Of a stretch of 56,749 nt of DNA, positions 1 to 8,623 are shown piece by piece. The translations under genes and the position numbers were made by a program. Origin of the DNA: Anaerolineaceae bacterium (GTDB lineage Bacteria > Chloroflexota > Anaerolineae > Anaerolineales > Anaerolineaceae); assembly GCA_017417055.1 (NCBI GenBank), contig JAFPZX010000098.1, positions 1 to 56,749 of the forward strand, given 5' to 3'. Positions within the stretch are counted from its first letter, which is position 1. Every line of letters starts with the position of its first letter. The notes under the pieces were generated by a model. The model ran no database searches, was not told where the DNA came from, and saw nothing but the letters and a program-made list of their open reading frames with translations.

Positions 1-2145
1 TTTTTTCACCTGCTTGTTTGTATCCGCGTCATATACATAGTATCTGGTTCCGTCTACACCCGTCTTGAATTCCGAATCCAGACGTACACCGTTACTGATC
101 GGCTGCGCGGTTAATTTACTGATCACCGAATGAGGCATACCATACACCGTCACCGTATTGCTCCTGTTTCCCGCTGAATCATATTTAAAAACCGTCAGTT
201 TATAGATATTGCCGTTCACCAGACTGCTGCCATGAATATTGATGGTCACATTGCTGCCGGATTTCACCGGTTTGTCGATGGTCGGTGTGATGGTCTGCTT
301 GTTCGCCACATCATACACCGAGACCTTGTAACCGGTCGCGTTTTTGTCATATGCGGTTTTCAGTTGGATACCATTGCTGTATCCTAACACATTATTCTGC
401 GAAATCGTCAGCGTTGAAAGCGGATTGACAGAGGCTTTGTTTGTGAACAGTTTTATCTTTCCGTCACGTCCGGTATTTTCACCATTCACAACCATACCCT
501 CACTGCCGGTCGCATAGTTAAAGGTAACGCCGCCAAAATCTATCGGACCATCTTCATAAAAACCCCAGCTGTAGGCATTGGTATGATTAAATGAAACAGT
601 CACCTTCGTCCGGTTTTGAATGGTCAGTGTTTTTGACAGCGGAATCAGATAATAGCCCTGATAATCAGCATGAAAACTTTGTGTTGTTGAAGAACTTCCT
701 GCAGAAACTGTAAAATCAACACTTACATTTGAGTCCATGGTAAAAAAACCAATAGCTTTGATTTCTTCGCCGCCATCGACATAAAATGTTTGCGTGACGA
801 CTTGACCTTGTTCAGCATAGAGACCGTAATAATCAGGACAGTTATCATATGCGTATATATGGTCATAACGTGTTGGCTGGGCATCAAAAGCTACGGCTGA
901 TGATGAGAGACTCTGATCAAAATAGGACATCCAGAAATAACCGCGATAATCATAACCATTCACGCCCCAGCTGTTCCTCACAAGCCACGCGCCATTACCT
1001 TCCGGCGTACCGGAAACAAAATTATTTTTTGAAAAATTATCATCCCATCCAACTATAGCAATAACATGATTGGTATCTTCGGGTTCCGTTGGAACATAAT
1101 AGGAATAATTTGTGGCACTGTAATAGGCTGTGTTCATATTATAAACGGCACTGACAGCGCCATGATTCATAATGGCTTCTTTGACAGCATCTCTGTCGTT
1201 CAAGATATTGTAAAAATATGCTCCCGTAACTTGTACGCTTCCATTCCGTCCTTTCGAGGTACCCGGTGAATAGGTACGAGCACTGCTGTACGGAGCTTCC
1301 GATTCATTAACCGGACCAAGCATGTTTGTCAATGGATACTGAGCCCGGTAGGCATTTCCTGCGATTTGCAGATAGTCAGCTCCATTTGTGTTGACAGTAT
1401 CGCCGGTGTTCAGTCCTTTTTCATCTGTAAAGTTGTGAAATGTATAATAAGCCAAATGCAGTTCTGAAAGATCGATCCCGGTTGTCGCTGCTCCGTCATG
1501 GATCAAATCTGCCTCAACACATGCAAGGGAGGAAAAAATCCAACAGATTCCGTAATTTCCCTGATCTCGAACAGCAGGCAGAACCCCTTTTGTAAATCCG
1601 TTATAGTATGTAGGAAGTGTTGCTTTCCCGGTAGTCTGTTCCTTTTTTTCTGGAACGGAAATTTCAGGAAACAAATCATCAGGAATTGGCTGCATCGGAG
1701 GAATTATAAATTCATTCTTCAGATTAGCAATAATCATCGGCAGTTCCAGACCGTCTGCTGCTTGATATTCACCGAAGTCCGGTATAAAATGATAAACATC
1801 CAGAACTTCATCGTAATCTTCACGGCAAACCCAGGAAACATCAATAAGCCGTGTAGTATAACCGCTTACCCCTGTGAGAATTCCGGTACCATTTTGATTC
1901 TCCTGATAAACAGCTTCACCGCCCAGACGGACATTGAGCTGCGAAGGAAATTTTTTTACCAGTTCCGAAAGCGCATACTTGTATGACATATTCACATTTG
2001 TTTCATACGAGGCCGGTTCGAAACCTGTGACTACACCGGCGTCATAAACCCGGACAACTTCCTGTGCATACGTCGGAACGATCAGTATCATGGTCGAGAC
2101 AAGAACCATTAACAACAAAACTTGCATTTTCCGTAAACAACCCAT
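1..2145 (-). CDS. Secreted papain-like (C1A) cysteine peptidase, 3' end outside window
   Basis: The frame is open from ATG 2145 to the left edge, giving 715 residues with no stop. A good ribosome site (GAGAGGAGT) lies just upstream. Residues 1-29 form a Sec signal peptide (charged start, then a long hydrophobic run ending PTYAQE). The catalytic set of clan CA/C1A is complete: GNYGICWIFSS carries Cys201 after the oxyanion Gln, TNHVIAIVGWDD carries His360, and WLVRNSWG carries Asn391. The residues flanking Cys are GICWIF rather than the usual GSCWAF. From about residue 500 the chain looks like beta-sandwich or FN3-like repeats, as in the lectin-like-domain C1 peptidases of anaerobes, which fits an extracellular or cell-wall-bound protease. 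The true C-terminus and any anchor lie outside the window. Family confidence is high; substrate is unknown. Confidence 0.9.
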   Translation of the reverse strand, partial: MGCLRKMQVLLLMVLVSTMILIVPTYAQEVVRVYDAGVVTGFEPASYETNVNMSYKYALSELVKKFPSQLNVRLGGEAVYQENQNGTGILTGVSGYTTRLIDVSWVCREDYDEVLDVYHFIPDFGEYQAADGLELPMIIANLKNEFIIPPMQPIPDDLFPEISVPEKKEQTTGKATLPTYYNGFTKGVLPAVRDQGNYGICWIFSSLACVEADLIHDGAATTGIDLSELHLAYYTFHNFTDEKGLNTGDTVNTNGADYLQIAGNAYRAQYPLTNMLGPVNESEAPYSSARTYSPGTSKGRNGSVQVTGAYFYNILNDRDAVKEAIMNHGAVSAVYNMNTAYYSATNYSYYVPTEPEDTNHVIAIVGWDDNFSKNNFVSGTPEGNGAWLVRNSWGVNGYDYRGYFWMSYFDQSLSSSAVAFDAQPTRYDHIYAYDNCPDYYGLYAEQGQVVTQTFYVDGGEEIKAIGFFTMDSNVSVDFTVSAGSSSTTQSFHADYQGYYLIPLSKTLTIQNRTKVTVSFNHTNAYSWGFYEDGPIDFGGVTFNYATGSEGMVVNGENTGRDGKIKLFTNKASVNPLSTLTISQNNVLGYSNGIQLKTAYDKNATGYKVSVYDVANKQTITPTIDKPVKSGSNVTINIHGSSLVNGNIYKLTVFKYDSAGNRSNTVTVYGMPHSVISKLTAQPISNGVRLDSEFKTGVDGTRYYVYDADTNKQVKK

Positions 2146-2355
2146 ATTTTACTCCTCTCAATGGTCTTTTTTCAAAAACCAGTAAATCCAGTTGTTTATT
2201 TAATGTGCAAGTAAAGTACCATTTTTATTGTCTTTTACGATACGAAATAATATATTATTATATAAAATATATTTATTTATTAATCATAATACAAAGCACA
2301 AACGGAAATTATAACAATAAAAATAAAGCAGGATCAAATTTAATTAAACAGGAAC

Positions 2356-2364
2356 TTATCCACA
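2356..2364 (+). promoter_or_regulatory. Isolated consensus DnaA box
   Basis: TTATCCACA is an exact DnaA 9-mer in the AT-rich gap between the peptidase and esterase genes. It stands alone, but lies about 9 kb from the dense cluster near 11.2 kb and about 400 bp from a near-parS site. A single 9-mer can occur by chance in AT-rich DNA. The rest of the 2146-2400 gap is AT-rich with no other feature recognised. Confidence 0.35.
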
Positions 2365-2400
2365 TAAACTGACATTTTTGCACATGAATAATCAATGTTT

Positions 2401-3213
2401 TCATACAAATTTTTTATCGTTAAGCCACGAAACACAAGACTGAAACCAGCTGCTGATCACCTCGTCATCCGGGGCGAGGCCGAGACCATGAGCTCCGTTC
2501 GGATAAAGGATCAGCTGATGGTCCACACCTGCCCTGATCAGCGCATCCCGCAGCATTAGGCTGTTTTGAACCGGAACCGATGCATCTCCCTCACAATGCC
2601 AGAAAAAGACCGGTGGAAAATCCGGATCCACATGCCGCTCGGCTGAGTATTTTTCACGCAGCTCGGTACATTCCGCGTTTTCAGAACCGAGAAAATTTCC
2701 TCTGCTTCCCCTATGCGCATAAGGATCAGTGAATGTCACCACCGGATAACACAAAAGCAGCGCTTCCGGCTTAAATGTTTCCCGTGAAACATTATCGTCT
2801 CCCGTGATTACTTCGCTGCCATGTTCCGTTTCCATCAGCACCAGATGGCCTCCCGCGGAAAATCCCATCAGCGCTAATTTCTCACCGATATTCCACAGTT
2901 TCCCGTTGTGATAACGGACGTACTGCACTGCCCGCACCGCGTCACAGAGGAATTCCTTGCCATGGCAAGGTTCCACCCGGTAATCAAGATAAAAAGCGTT
3001 CAGCCCCTGTGCATTGAATGCCTTCGCAACGGACTCACCTTCTTTCAGGACAGAGACGTGATTGTATCCGCCGCCCGGAAAAATCAGTACACTGTCATGT
3101 ATACCTCCGTCATCCACCAAAAAAGGAACCAGTACGGCTTCTTTTTCGCCGTACTGCCCGGATTTTTCGTGGATTTTTATTGGCTTTCCACTGGGAATTT
3201 TGTTTTGATCCAT
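2401..3213 (-). CDS. Alpha/beta-hydrolase, esterase/acetyl-esterase type
   Basis: This 270-residue protein starts at MDQNKIPSGK (ATG 3213), which has an AAGG ribosome site. A longer frame to 3282 adds 23 residues that look non-coding. The fold is an alpha/beta hydrolase of the BD-FAE/acetyl-xylan-esterase-like group: the oxyanion-hole segment FPGGGYNH, the nucleophile elbow GFSAGGH (Ser), an Asp in CEGDASVPV, and a His in YPNGAHGLGL. No signal peptide is seen, so it is likely cytoplasmic and may remove acyl groups from imported sugars or small esters. It stands alone between repeat-rich gaps. The fold is certain; the substrate is not. An internal 16-mer closely matches parS (see 2776). Confidence 0.85.
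   Translation of the reverse strand: MDQNKIPSGKPIKIHEKSGQYGEKEAVLVPFLVDDGGIHDSVLIFPGGGYNHVSVLKEGESVAKAFNAQGLNAFYLDYRVEPCHGKEFLCDAVRAVQYVRYHNGKLWNIGEKLALMGFSAGGHLVLMETEHGSEVITGDDNVSRETFKPEALLLCYPVVTFTDPYAHRGSRGNFLGSENAECTELREKYSAERHVDPDFPPVFFWHCEGDASVPVQNSLMLRDALIRAGVDHQLILYPNGAHGLGLAPDDEVISSWFQSCVSWLNDKKFV
2776..2791. other. Near-consensus parS site inside the esterase gene
   Basis: TGTTTCCCGTGAAACA differs at one position from the 16-bp ParB-binding palindrome TGTTTCACGTGAAACA, of which two perfect copies occur at 12039 and 12154. It lies within coding sequence (frame reads NVSRETF). Natural parS sites often lie inside genes and tolerate single changes, so this may be a third, weaker site, but it could also be chance. 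Confidence 0.5.
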
Positions 3214-3283
3214 ATTTAAATACCTTTTTGCTCTGTTGAAAATAATAATGTCAACGCTGATTATATTTATTCGAAATTGCACA

Positions 3284-3421
3284 AGTCAATGCAACCTGTT
3301 CTGTAAGGTACGGGCTTCGCCCGTCTTATATGCAGAGCAGGAGCTTTTCTCAGGTCTGTGTCAACGAAAACATCTCACTTTTGACCCTGAATGAGCCAGA
3401 GAAAACAGGTTCCCATGACTC
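3284..3421. repeat. Degenerate, expanded copy of the GAGTCAA hairpin repeat
   Basis: The left arm AGTCAATGCAACCTGTTCTG starts at 3284 and the right-arm remnant GAAAACAGGTT..GACTC ends at 3421. In compact copies the arms are adjacent; here about 90 bases separate them. A TIR-like motif CAACGCTGATTA precedes it at about 3252. The rest of 3214-3596 contains no gene I can support. Confidence 0.6.
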
Positions 3422-3596
3422 TTTTGAATCGGTTGACGATATTATTATAACGGTCAATCAATACGGTTCATACAATCAACGGTCATATTTATAATTCGTA
3501 AAAACAATCAAACATTGCCCAATTCCCTTGAAGGCCAGAGGACAGTTCGGTGCTTCGCTCAAAACCGTCCCAAATCTCAATTAATTATTGTTATCA

Positions 3597-4220
3597 TTAT
3601 TTTTTCGCCAGAACCGTGATCCAGGGATTGGATGAATGATGATTTGATTTCACTTCTGAAAAACCCGCAGCTTTGAGGGCGGATTCGATTTCCGGCACCT
3701 GATAAACTTTCATACCATCGATGATTTTTGCGAATTTCTGCCCGGTATCATCCAGTCCGTCGGATTCATTGCAAATCAAAAAATATCCGCCGGGCTTCAA
3801 TACAGCTGACACCTGCGAAAAACATATTTCCAGCCCCGGCCAGAAATAGATCGTTTCAAACGCAGTGGCAAGATCAAAAGAACCCTTCGGCAGCTTTAAA
3901 TCAGAAACATCACCCTGCTGCACTGTACATCGTCCCGCCTTGATCATCGCTTGATTGATCGCGACAGATTTGGCAACCGACACATCGGAATAATCCACCG
4001 CGGTCACATGGGATCCGGGATATCGCTTCAGCAGCTCCGCGGCGTTCCGTCCGCCGCCGCAGCCCAGATCAACAATCTGTTCCGGACTGATTCCCGGAAG
4101 GTACGTCATACCCCAGTCAGCCAGTTTCGAGTGACCGGAATTCATTGTAAATACCATAAATTTTCCGAGAATTCCCTCCGGTTTTCTCGTCTGTCCGAAT
4201 AACTTATTCAAAAAACCCAT
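3597..4220 (-). CDS. Class I SAM-dependent methyltransferase
   Basis: This 207-residue protein begins at MGFLNKLFGQ (ATG 4220), directly behind a strong GGGAGGA site; the upstream in-frame ATG at 4283 is less likely. Motif I, IVDLGCGGGRNAAELL (residues ~54-69), binds SAM. It is followed by an acidic residue (AVDYSD) and the post-motif region FDLATAFETIYFWPG. This matches the Methyltransf_11/25 group of small-molecule methyltransferases. There is no catalytic signature that names the substrate. It is monocistronic, with repeats on both sides. Family is sure, role unknown. Confidence 0.85.
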   Translation of the reverse strand: MGFLNKLFGQTRKPEGILGKFMVFTMNSGHSKLADWGMTYLPGISPEQIVDLGCGGGRNAAELLKRYPGSHVTAVDYSDVSVAKSVAINQAMIKAGRCTVQQGDVSDLKLPKGSFDLATAFETIYFWPGLEICFSQVSAVLKPGGYFLICNESDGLDDTGQKFAKIIDGMKVYQVPEIESALKAAGFSEVKSNHHSSNPWITVLAKK

Positions 4221-4416
4221 ATTTCCTCCCATTTTGCATCGACATGTATGAAAATAGCCCGGCAGGTCAATAGTGACACTCATCTTTATCCATAAACAAG
4301 GACACAGGGAAAATGTCCCTTGTCTTTCTTTTATCAGTATTACCTGAAAAAGACAAGCAATTAGTTAGTTAAATATAACTTATAAAGTAGTATACTACTT
4401 TTACAATTAAATATAA

Positions 4417-4501
4417 GGAAACTCTGATTAATTCGCTTGAGTCAAAGTGACCTGTTTTCATTGACTCAGACTTGAGTCAACAGAACAGGTTGAATTGACT
4501 C
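4417..4501. repeat. IS-type terminal repeat followed by GAGTCAA hairpin
   Basis: GGAAACTCTGATTAATTC at 4417 matches the end of the IS5-type element (GGAAACGCTGATTAATTC, 55527) at all but one position. It runs into a 63-bp hairpin (4439-4501) with ~30-nt arms, GAGTCAAAGTGACCTGTT... and its near-complement, in reverse orientation to the copies at 16650 and 34157. No right-hand terminal repeat was found. The rest of 4221-4674 holds no gene; the pieces around 4560-4630 look like further repeat debris. Confidence 0.75.
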
Positions 4502-4674
4502 TTTTCACGCAGCATAGCCATTAACTATCACAGGCACCACGATAAGCAGGATCTTCGTCCTGTGCCGCGCAGCCTGCACCAGACCTGTTCTGAAAGGAAT
4601 CGGCTTCGCATTGTTTAGACAGAACGAGCACTTCGCCTGTCACTATGGGCTCCATGAATCATAACACCGAGATT

Positions 4675-6654
4675 TTATCTTATTTTCTTGCGGAACATCT
4701 TCATGAACCAGTTGGACTGGTTGTATTTGAACTTCATCCGCTGCAGTTCCTTCTGCCGTTTTTCATATTCTTTTACAATGGCAATAGAAAGCTTCTTTGC
4801 CTGTTTCCCGTGGGTATAAACATCCCCGAAGGTTTCCGCGAACATTTCATGTGCAGCGGAAGCACCGTAGCCGGAGGTTAAATTTCTATCCTCGAGTGTG
4901 GGACTGTTTGAGGTATTGATCTGGCCTTTGTAATAATTTCTCTTACTGTAAATTCCGTCAACCTTATCTCCCTTTTTTTTCTTTCCAGCATCAATATCCT
5001 GCTGATGTTTCCGGAAAAGTTCGGCTACTTTATTTGGAGGAATAACCAGACCTTTATCATTCATGTAATTGACTCCATTACGGGAATAAATGTTGATGCC
5101 CCTTTTTTGCTGTGGTGAAAGAATATTTTGTTTCAGCATTACCTCTTTCAGAATGTCATTTTCGGTCTTAAAGACTTTGTTTTCCTTTTTCGCATCAGCC
5201 ATGCTCGCGCCCGGAGTAACAAATGTACTGCCCAGGACATGACCGAGCTCATGATTGCCGGCATGATCTAAATCACCGTTGACCAGCTGTTTTTCCCGTT
5301 TATTCCGCTGATCTTCTTCCCGTTCCTTTTCTCCTTGTTTGCCAAGACGGTCATAATAAGCGTTGTATTTGATCACCGTATTGTCATACCCGCCATATGT
5401 TGGTTGAACAGCCATCTTGGCTTTTTCAGATGTGTCCCAAAGTATCATGTCCCCGATTTTGTTCCGCAGTTCCGGGTAATCCCAGACCTGCCGGGTCATG
5501 TGCTTCAGTTTTTTCTTGGTAAGGTCAAGATTTACCTGATATTGCACTGGATCCTGCTCCGCTTTTTCGGTTTTTTTGACTTTTCCATTGCGGTTTCCGG
5601 TAAATTTTGCAAACGTGGCATAGGCGTCATCAAGCGTTTCTGCCGCATCGATCTCATCCTGAATTTTTTTAAGCTCGGGAATGTTGCCGGGGTTGAATGT
5701 GTCAACATTATCGTTCTCGGGAGAAAGCTGATAAGCGCGGCTTTTTGTTTTCCGGAGCTTCCCGTTATGTTTATATTTCGGTGCGCCGTCGATCATTCCT
5801 GTCTGCAGCGCAAGCTCTTCTGCCTGATATTCGCCAAGGCGGTCGCCGATGCTTTTGATCAGCGACTTGTATTGTCTGATGCGCGTTCCGGCCTTGAAGA
5901 CGCCGATTGGCTTGTTGACCAGCTCAATGAGGATGTCCCGCAGGGCATAGTCCTGATAAGCTGCCCTCACCATGAAAGAAACCGCTGGTTTTGGTCTGAA
6001 TTTGATCTCAGTTTTTTTATCCCGGTTTTTTCCTGCCTTTTTGACCAGTTCCTTGAGGTCAGGCATGATGGAATTGTATACCTCAACCCCTCTGCTGGTG
6101 TTGAAGGTTTGCATCGCCTGTGCCTCGACTTGTGAAAGAGTTAATGAATCTCCGGCAAGCTTGTCCTCTTCATTGTGATCAAAGGAACCCCGTTTTGCCT
6201 TAAATTTCGAATCTTTGTCCGGTTTCATCTGTACCGAACCCAACGGCGCAGATTGTGCAGTGTTTCCGCTCACCGCACCCTGTTGAACGGTGTGTACCAG
6301 TTCATGCGCGGCAAGGGAGGGCGTAAAGCCTTTTTTGCCAAAGTATACATCACTGCCCTGTGTCCAGGCCTGTGCGCCCATTGCCTGACTTCGTTGAACA
6401 CTGTTTGCGTCGCTATGGAAATGTACCCGGGAAAAGTCCGCCCCGAGGCGTTCCCCCATTTCGCGTTTGAGTGCCGCGGGAGATGTGGAAGTGACACCTT
6501 CGGAGAGCCGGTCTGCTTCTTCTTCCGCATCCGGCTGCTGCATGATCCTCATCACAAGGCTGTTTGGCAGTGAAGACTCTTTCTCTTCTTCATGCGATTG
6601 CGGTTCTTCCTGTGAGCCGCTCTTCATGTTCCGTCTCTCAAAAGTTTTTCCCAT
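4675..6654 (-). CDS. DUF4157 (eCIS-core) protein with second zinc-metallopeptidase motif
   Basis: I chose ATG 6654 (659 residues, AAGG site); an upstream TTG would add seven residues. Residues ~58-127 form a DUF4157 domain: ALKREMGERLGADFSRVHFH, then a buried zinc motif AAHELVHTVQQ (H117-E118-x-x-H121). DUF4157 is the marker domain often found at the head of effectors of extracellular contractile injection systems. After a long lysine-rich linker there is a second HExxH, AGNHELGHVLGS (~468-472), followed 130 residues later by SAAHEMFAETFGDVYTHG (~600-617), which could give the third zinc ligand of a Glu-type zincin. No signal peptide and no phage-tail or eCIS structural gene lies nearby. It may be an orphan effector or toxin protease, or a housekeeping DUF4157 peptidase. 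Domain calls are firm; function is inferred. Confidence 0.85.
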   Translation of the reverse strand: MGKTFERRNMKSGSQEEPQSHEEEKESSLPNSLVMRIMQQPDAEEEADRLSEGVTSTSPAALKREMGERLGADFSRVHFHSDANSVQRSQAMGAQAWTQGSDVYFGKKGFTPSLAAHELVHTVQQGAVSGNTAQSAPLGSVQMKPDKDSKFKAKRGSFDHNEEDKLAGDSLTLSQVEAQAMQTFNTSRGVEVYNSIMPDLKELVKKAGKNRDKKTEIKFRPKPAVSFMVRAAYQDYALRDILIELVNKPIGVFKAGTRIRQYKSLIKSIGDRLGEYQAEELALQTGMIDGAPKYKHNGKLRKTKSRAYQLSPENDNVDTFNPGNIPELKKIQDEIDAAETLDDAYATFAKFTGNRNGKVKKTEKAEQDPVQYQVNLDLTKKKLKHMTRQVWDYPELRNKIGDMILWDTSEKAKMAVQPTYGGYDNTVIKYNAYYDRLGKQGEKEREEDQRNKREKQLVNGDLDHAGNHELGHVLGSTFVTPGASMADAKKENKVFKTENDILKEVMLKQNILSPQQKRGINIYSRNGVNYMNDKGLVIPPNKVAELFRKHQQDIDAGKKKKGDKVDGIYSKRNYYKGQINTSNSPTLEDRNLTSGYGASAAHEMFAETFGDVYTHGKQAKKLSIAIVKEYEKRQKELQRMKFKYNQSNWFMKMFRKKIR

Positions 6655-6853
6655 ACGGTACCTTTTATTTATCAATCAGGTTTCATTTGGTTAGAATTAT
6701 TAAATTTTATCACAATCTTTTCAATTTAATCAGGTTCTTTATTTATAAGAATATTGGAAATATGGTCTGAGGTTACTTTCATCATTATTGATTACAGCAC
6801 AGCTATTCATCGAATCAAAGAACCACATTATAATAAACAGCAGGAGATAAAAA

Positions 6854-8620
6854 ATGGAATTTATACAAAGTAAATGGCAATTGGATGATTTATATAAAGA
6901 ATTCGATACGGAAGCTTTTCAAAAAGATATTGAAATCCTGAAAGAGAAAGCTTCATCCTTCGAAGCTTTTCGCCCGGAATTGAAAAATGGATTGAAACCG
7001 GAACGTTTCCTTGAAATATTCAAATCTTTTGAAGAATTGAACGAATTAGCGCACAAGCTTGGCGGCTTCACCCAGCTGCAGGTCTCTGCGGACACACAGG
7101 ATTCCGCCCTGCTGAGTCAGATGGTCCAGACGCGTTCCGTCATCACCGAGGTTTCCAACAAAACTATGTTCTTCACGCTGTGGTTCCGCGGGCTTTCCGA
7201 TAAAGATGCTGCACCCTACATCGAAGCAGCAGAAGGAAGCCGCTATTACCTCAATTCCCTGCGCCTCAGAAAACCCTATATGCTCAGTGAAGCGGAAGAA
7301 AAGCTCATCAACGTCAAAAATATGACCGGATCAGCGGCAATGATCAATGTCTACAACGCCATCACAAACCGCTATGTCTTCAATGTCACCATCGATGGCG
7401 AAGAAAAACACCTTACCCGCGGCGAAGTAATGTCCTACGCGCACAGCGCCAAACGGGAAGAACGAAAAGCAGCATACGAAGAGCTCTACCGGGTTTATGG
7501 GAACGACGGGAATATCCTCGGCCAGATCTATCAATCCATCGCCCGTGACTGGGATCAGGAAAATCTGAACTTCCGCAATTATAATACGCCGATTTCCGTT
7601 CGTAACCTGAACAACGATATCCCGGATGATGTGGTCGACCTGCTGCTTTCCACCTGCCAGAAAAACAAAAATGTCTTTGCCGATTTCTTCAGGCTCAAGA
7701 GTAAACTTCTCGGTCTTGATGAACTGCACCGCTATGATCTCTACGCGCCGCTTGCATCCGATGAGAGCAAAGTCTCTTTTGATGAGGCTTACAAGACCGT
7801 CATCAAATCCTATAACGAATTTGATCCGGAATTCGCGGAGATGGCCGAACGTGTCTACAAACATCACCACATCGACAGCGAAGTCCGCCACGGCAAACGC
7901 AGCGGCGCTTTTTGTCACACGGTTCTGCCGCAATTCACACCCTGGGTGCTGGTCAATTTCCAGGGAAAAGAAGATGATACATCTACGCTTGCCCATGAGC
8001 TGGGTCACGCGATCCATTCCATGATGGCAGCGGACAAAAACGTCTTTGAACAACATTCCTGCCTCCCGCTCGCAGAAACAGCATCCACATTTGGGGAAAT
8101 GCTGCTTTCCGATTATCTGGAACAGCGTGTCACTGACAAAAAAGTGCTCAGCAACATGCTGATCAAACAGATGGACGACAATTACGCAACCATCCAGCGG
8201 CAGTCCTATTTTGCACTTTTCGAAAAACAGGCACATAAGATGATCGCCGATGGGGCAGACGTCAACGCTTTGGCCGAAGCCTACATCGAAAACCTGCGGG
8301 ATCAATTCGGGGATTCCATGATTGTGGATGACTATTTCCGATGGGAATGGGTCTCTATCCCGCACATTTATCACACGCCATTTTATGTTTATGCATATTC
8401 GTTTGGACAGCTTTTGGTACTTGCGTTGTATAATACCTATAAAGAAGAAGGAAAGAGCTTCATCCCGCGCTACAAAGAGATGCTGCACAAGGGAGGCTCC
8501 CAGCGTCCGGCGGATCTTCTTTTGGATGCAGGCTTTGATTTTACTAAAGAATCCTTCTGGCAGGGCGGTTTTGACATATTGAAAGGAAAAGTCGAAAGAC
8601 TCAAAACGCTGACTGAATAA
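6854..8620 (+). CDS. pepF: Oligoendopeptidase F (M3 metallopeptidase)
   Basis: A 588-residue cytoplasmic zinc peptidase, of normal length for PepF/M3B. ATG 6854 follows AGGAG by eight bases. The N-terminal ~180 residues match the helical oligopeptidase_F domain, followed by the catalytic M3 domain with TLAHELGHAIHS (H381-E382-x-x-H385) and the downstream glutamate ligand in LPLAETAS (E408). The C-terminal part has IPHIYHTPFYVYAYSFGQ, conserved in M3B for the substrate His/Tyr. These enzymes trim peptides of about 5-20 residues in the cytosol. The next gene starts only three bases past the stop, so the two are probably co-transcribed. Confidence 0.95.
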   Translation: MEFIQSKWQLDDLYKEFDTEAFQKDIEILKEKASSFEAFRPELKNGLKPERFLEIFKSFEELNELAHKLGGFTQLQVSADTQDSALLSQMVQTRSVITEVSNKTMFFTLWFRGLSDKDAAPYIEAAEGSRYYLNSLRLRKPYMLSEAEEKLINVKNMTGSAAMINVYNAITNRYVFNVTIDGEEKHLTRGEVMSYAHSAKREERKAAYEELYRVYGNDGNILGQIYQSIARDWDQENLNFRNYNTPISVRNLNNDIPDDVVDLLLSTCQKNKNVFADFFRLKSKLLGLDELHRYDLYAPLASDESKVSFDEAYKTVIKSYNEFDPEFAEMAERVYKHHHIDSEVRHGKRSGAFCHTVLPQFTPWVLVNFQGKEDDTSTLAHELGHAIHSMMAADKNVFEQHSCLPLAETASTFGEMLLSDYLEQRVTDKKVLSNMLIKQMDDNYATIQRQSYFALFEKQAHKMIADGADVNALAEAYIENLRDQFGDSMIVDDYFRWEWVSIPHIYHTPFYVYAYSFGQLLVLALYNTYKEEGKSFIPRYKEMLHKGGSQRPADLLLDAGFDFTKESFWQGGFDILKGKVERLKTLTE

Positions 8621-8623
8621 CCT

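Noticed and set aside
1066-1986. Plus-strand frames opposite the C1 peptidase
   Set aside because: The minus strand has the full catalytic set in one uninterrupted frame of 715 codons; the plus-strand frames have no recognisable features.
5335-6135. A 266-residue plus-strand frame opposite the DUF4157 gene
   Set aside because: Shadow of the coding strand; Phe/Ile-rich with no motif and no ribosome site.
7331-8488. A 385-residue minus-strand frame opposite pepF
   Set aside because: It lies wholly inside a well-conserved M3 peptidase, has no ribosome site or domain, and follows from codon bias.
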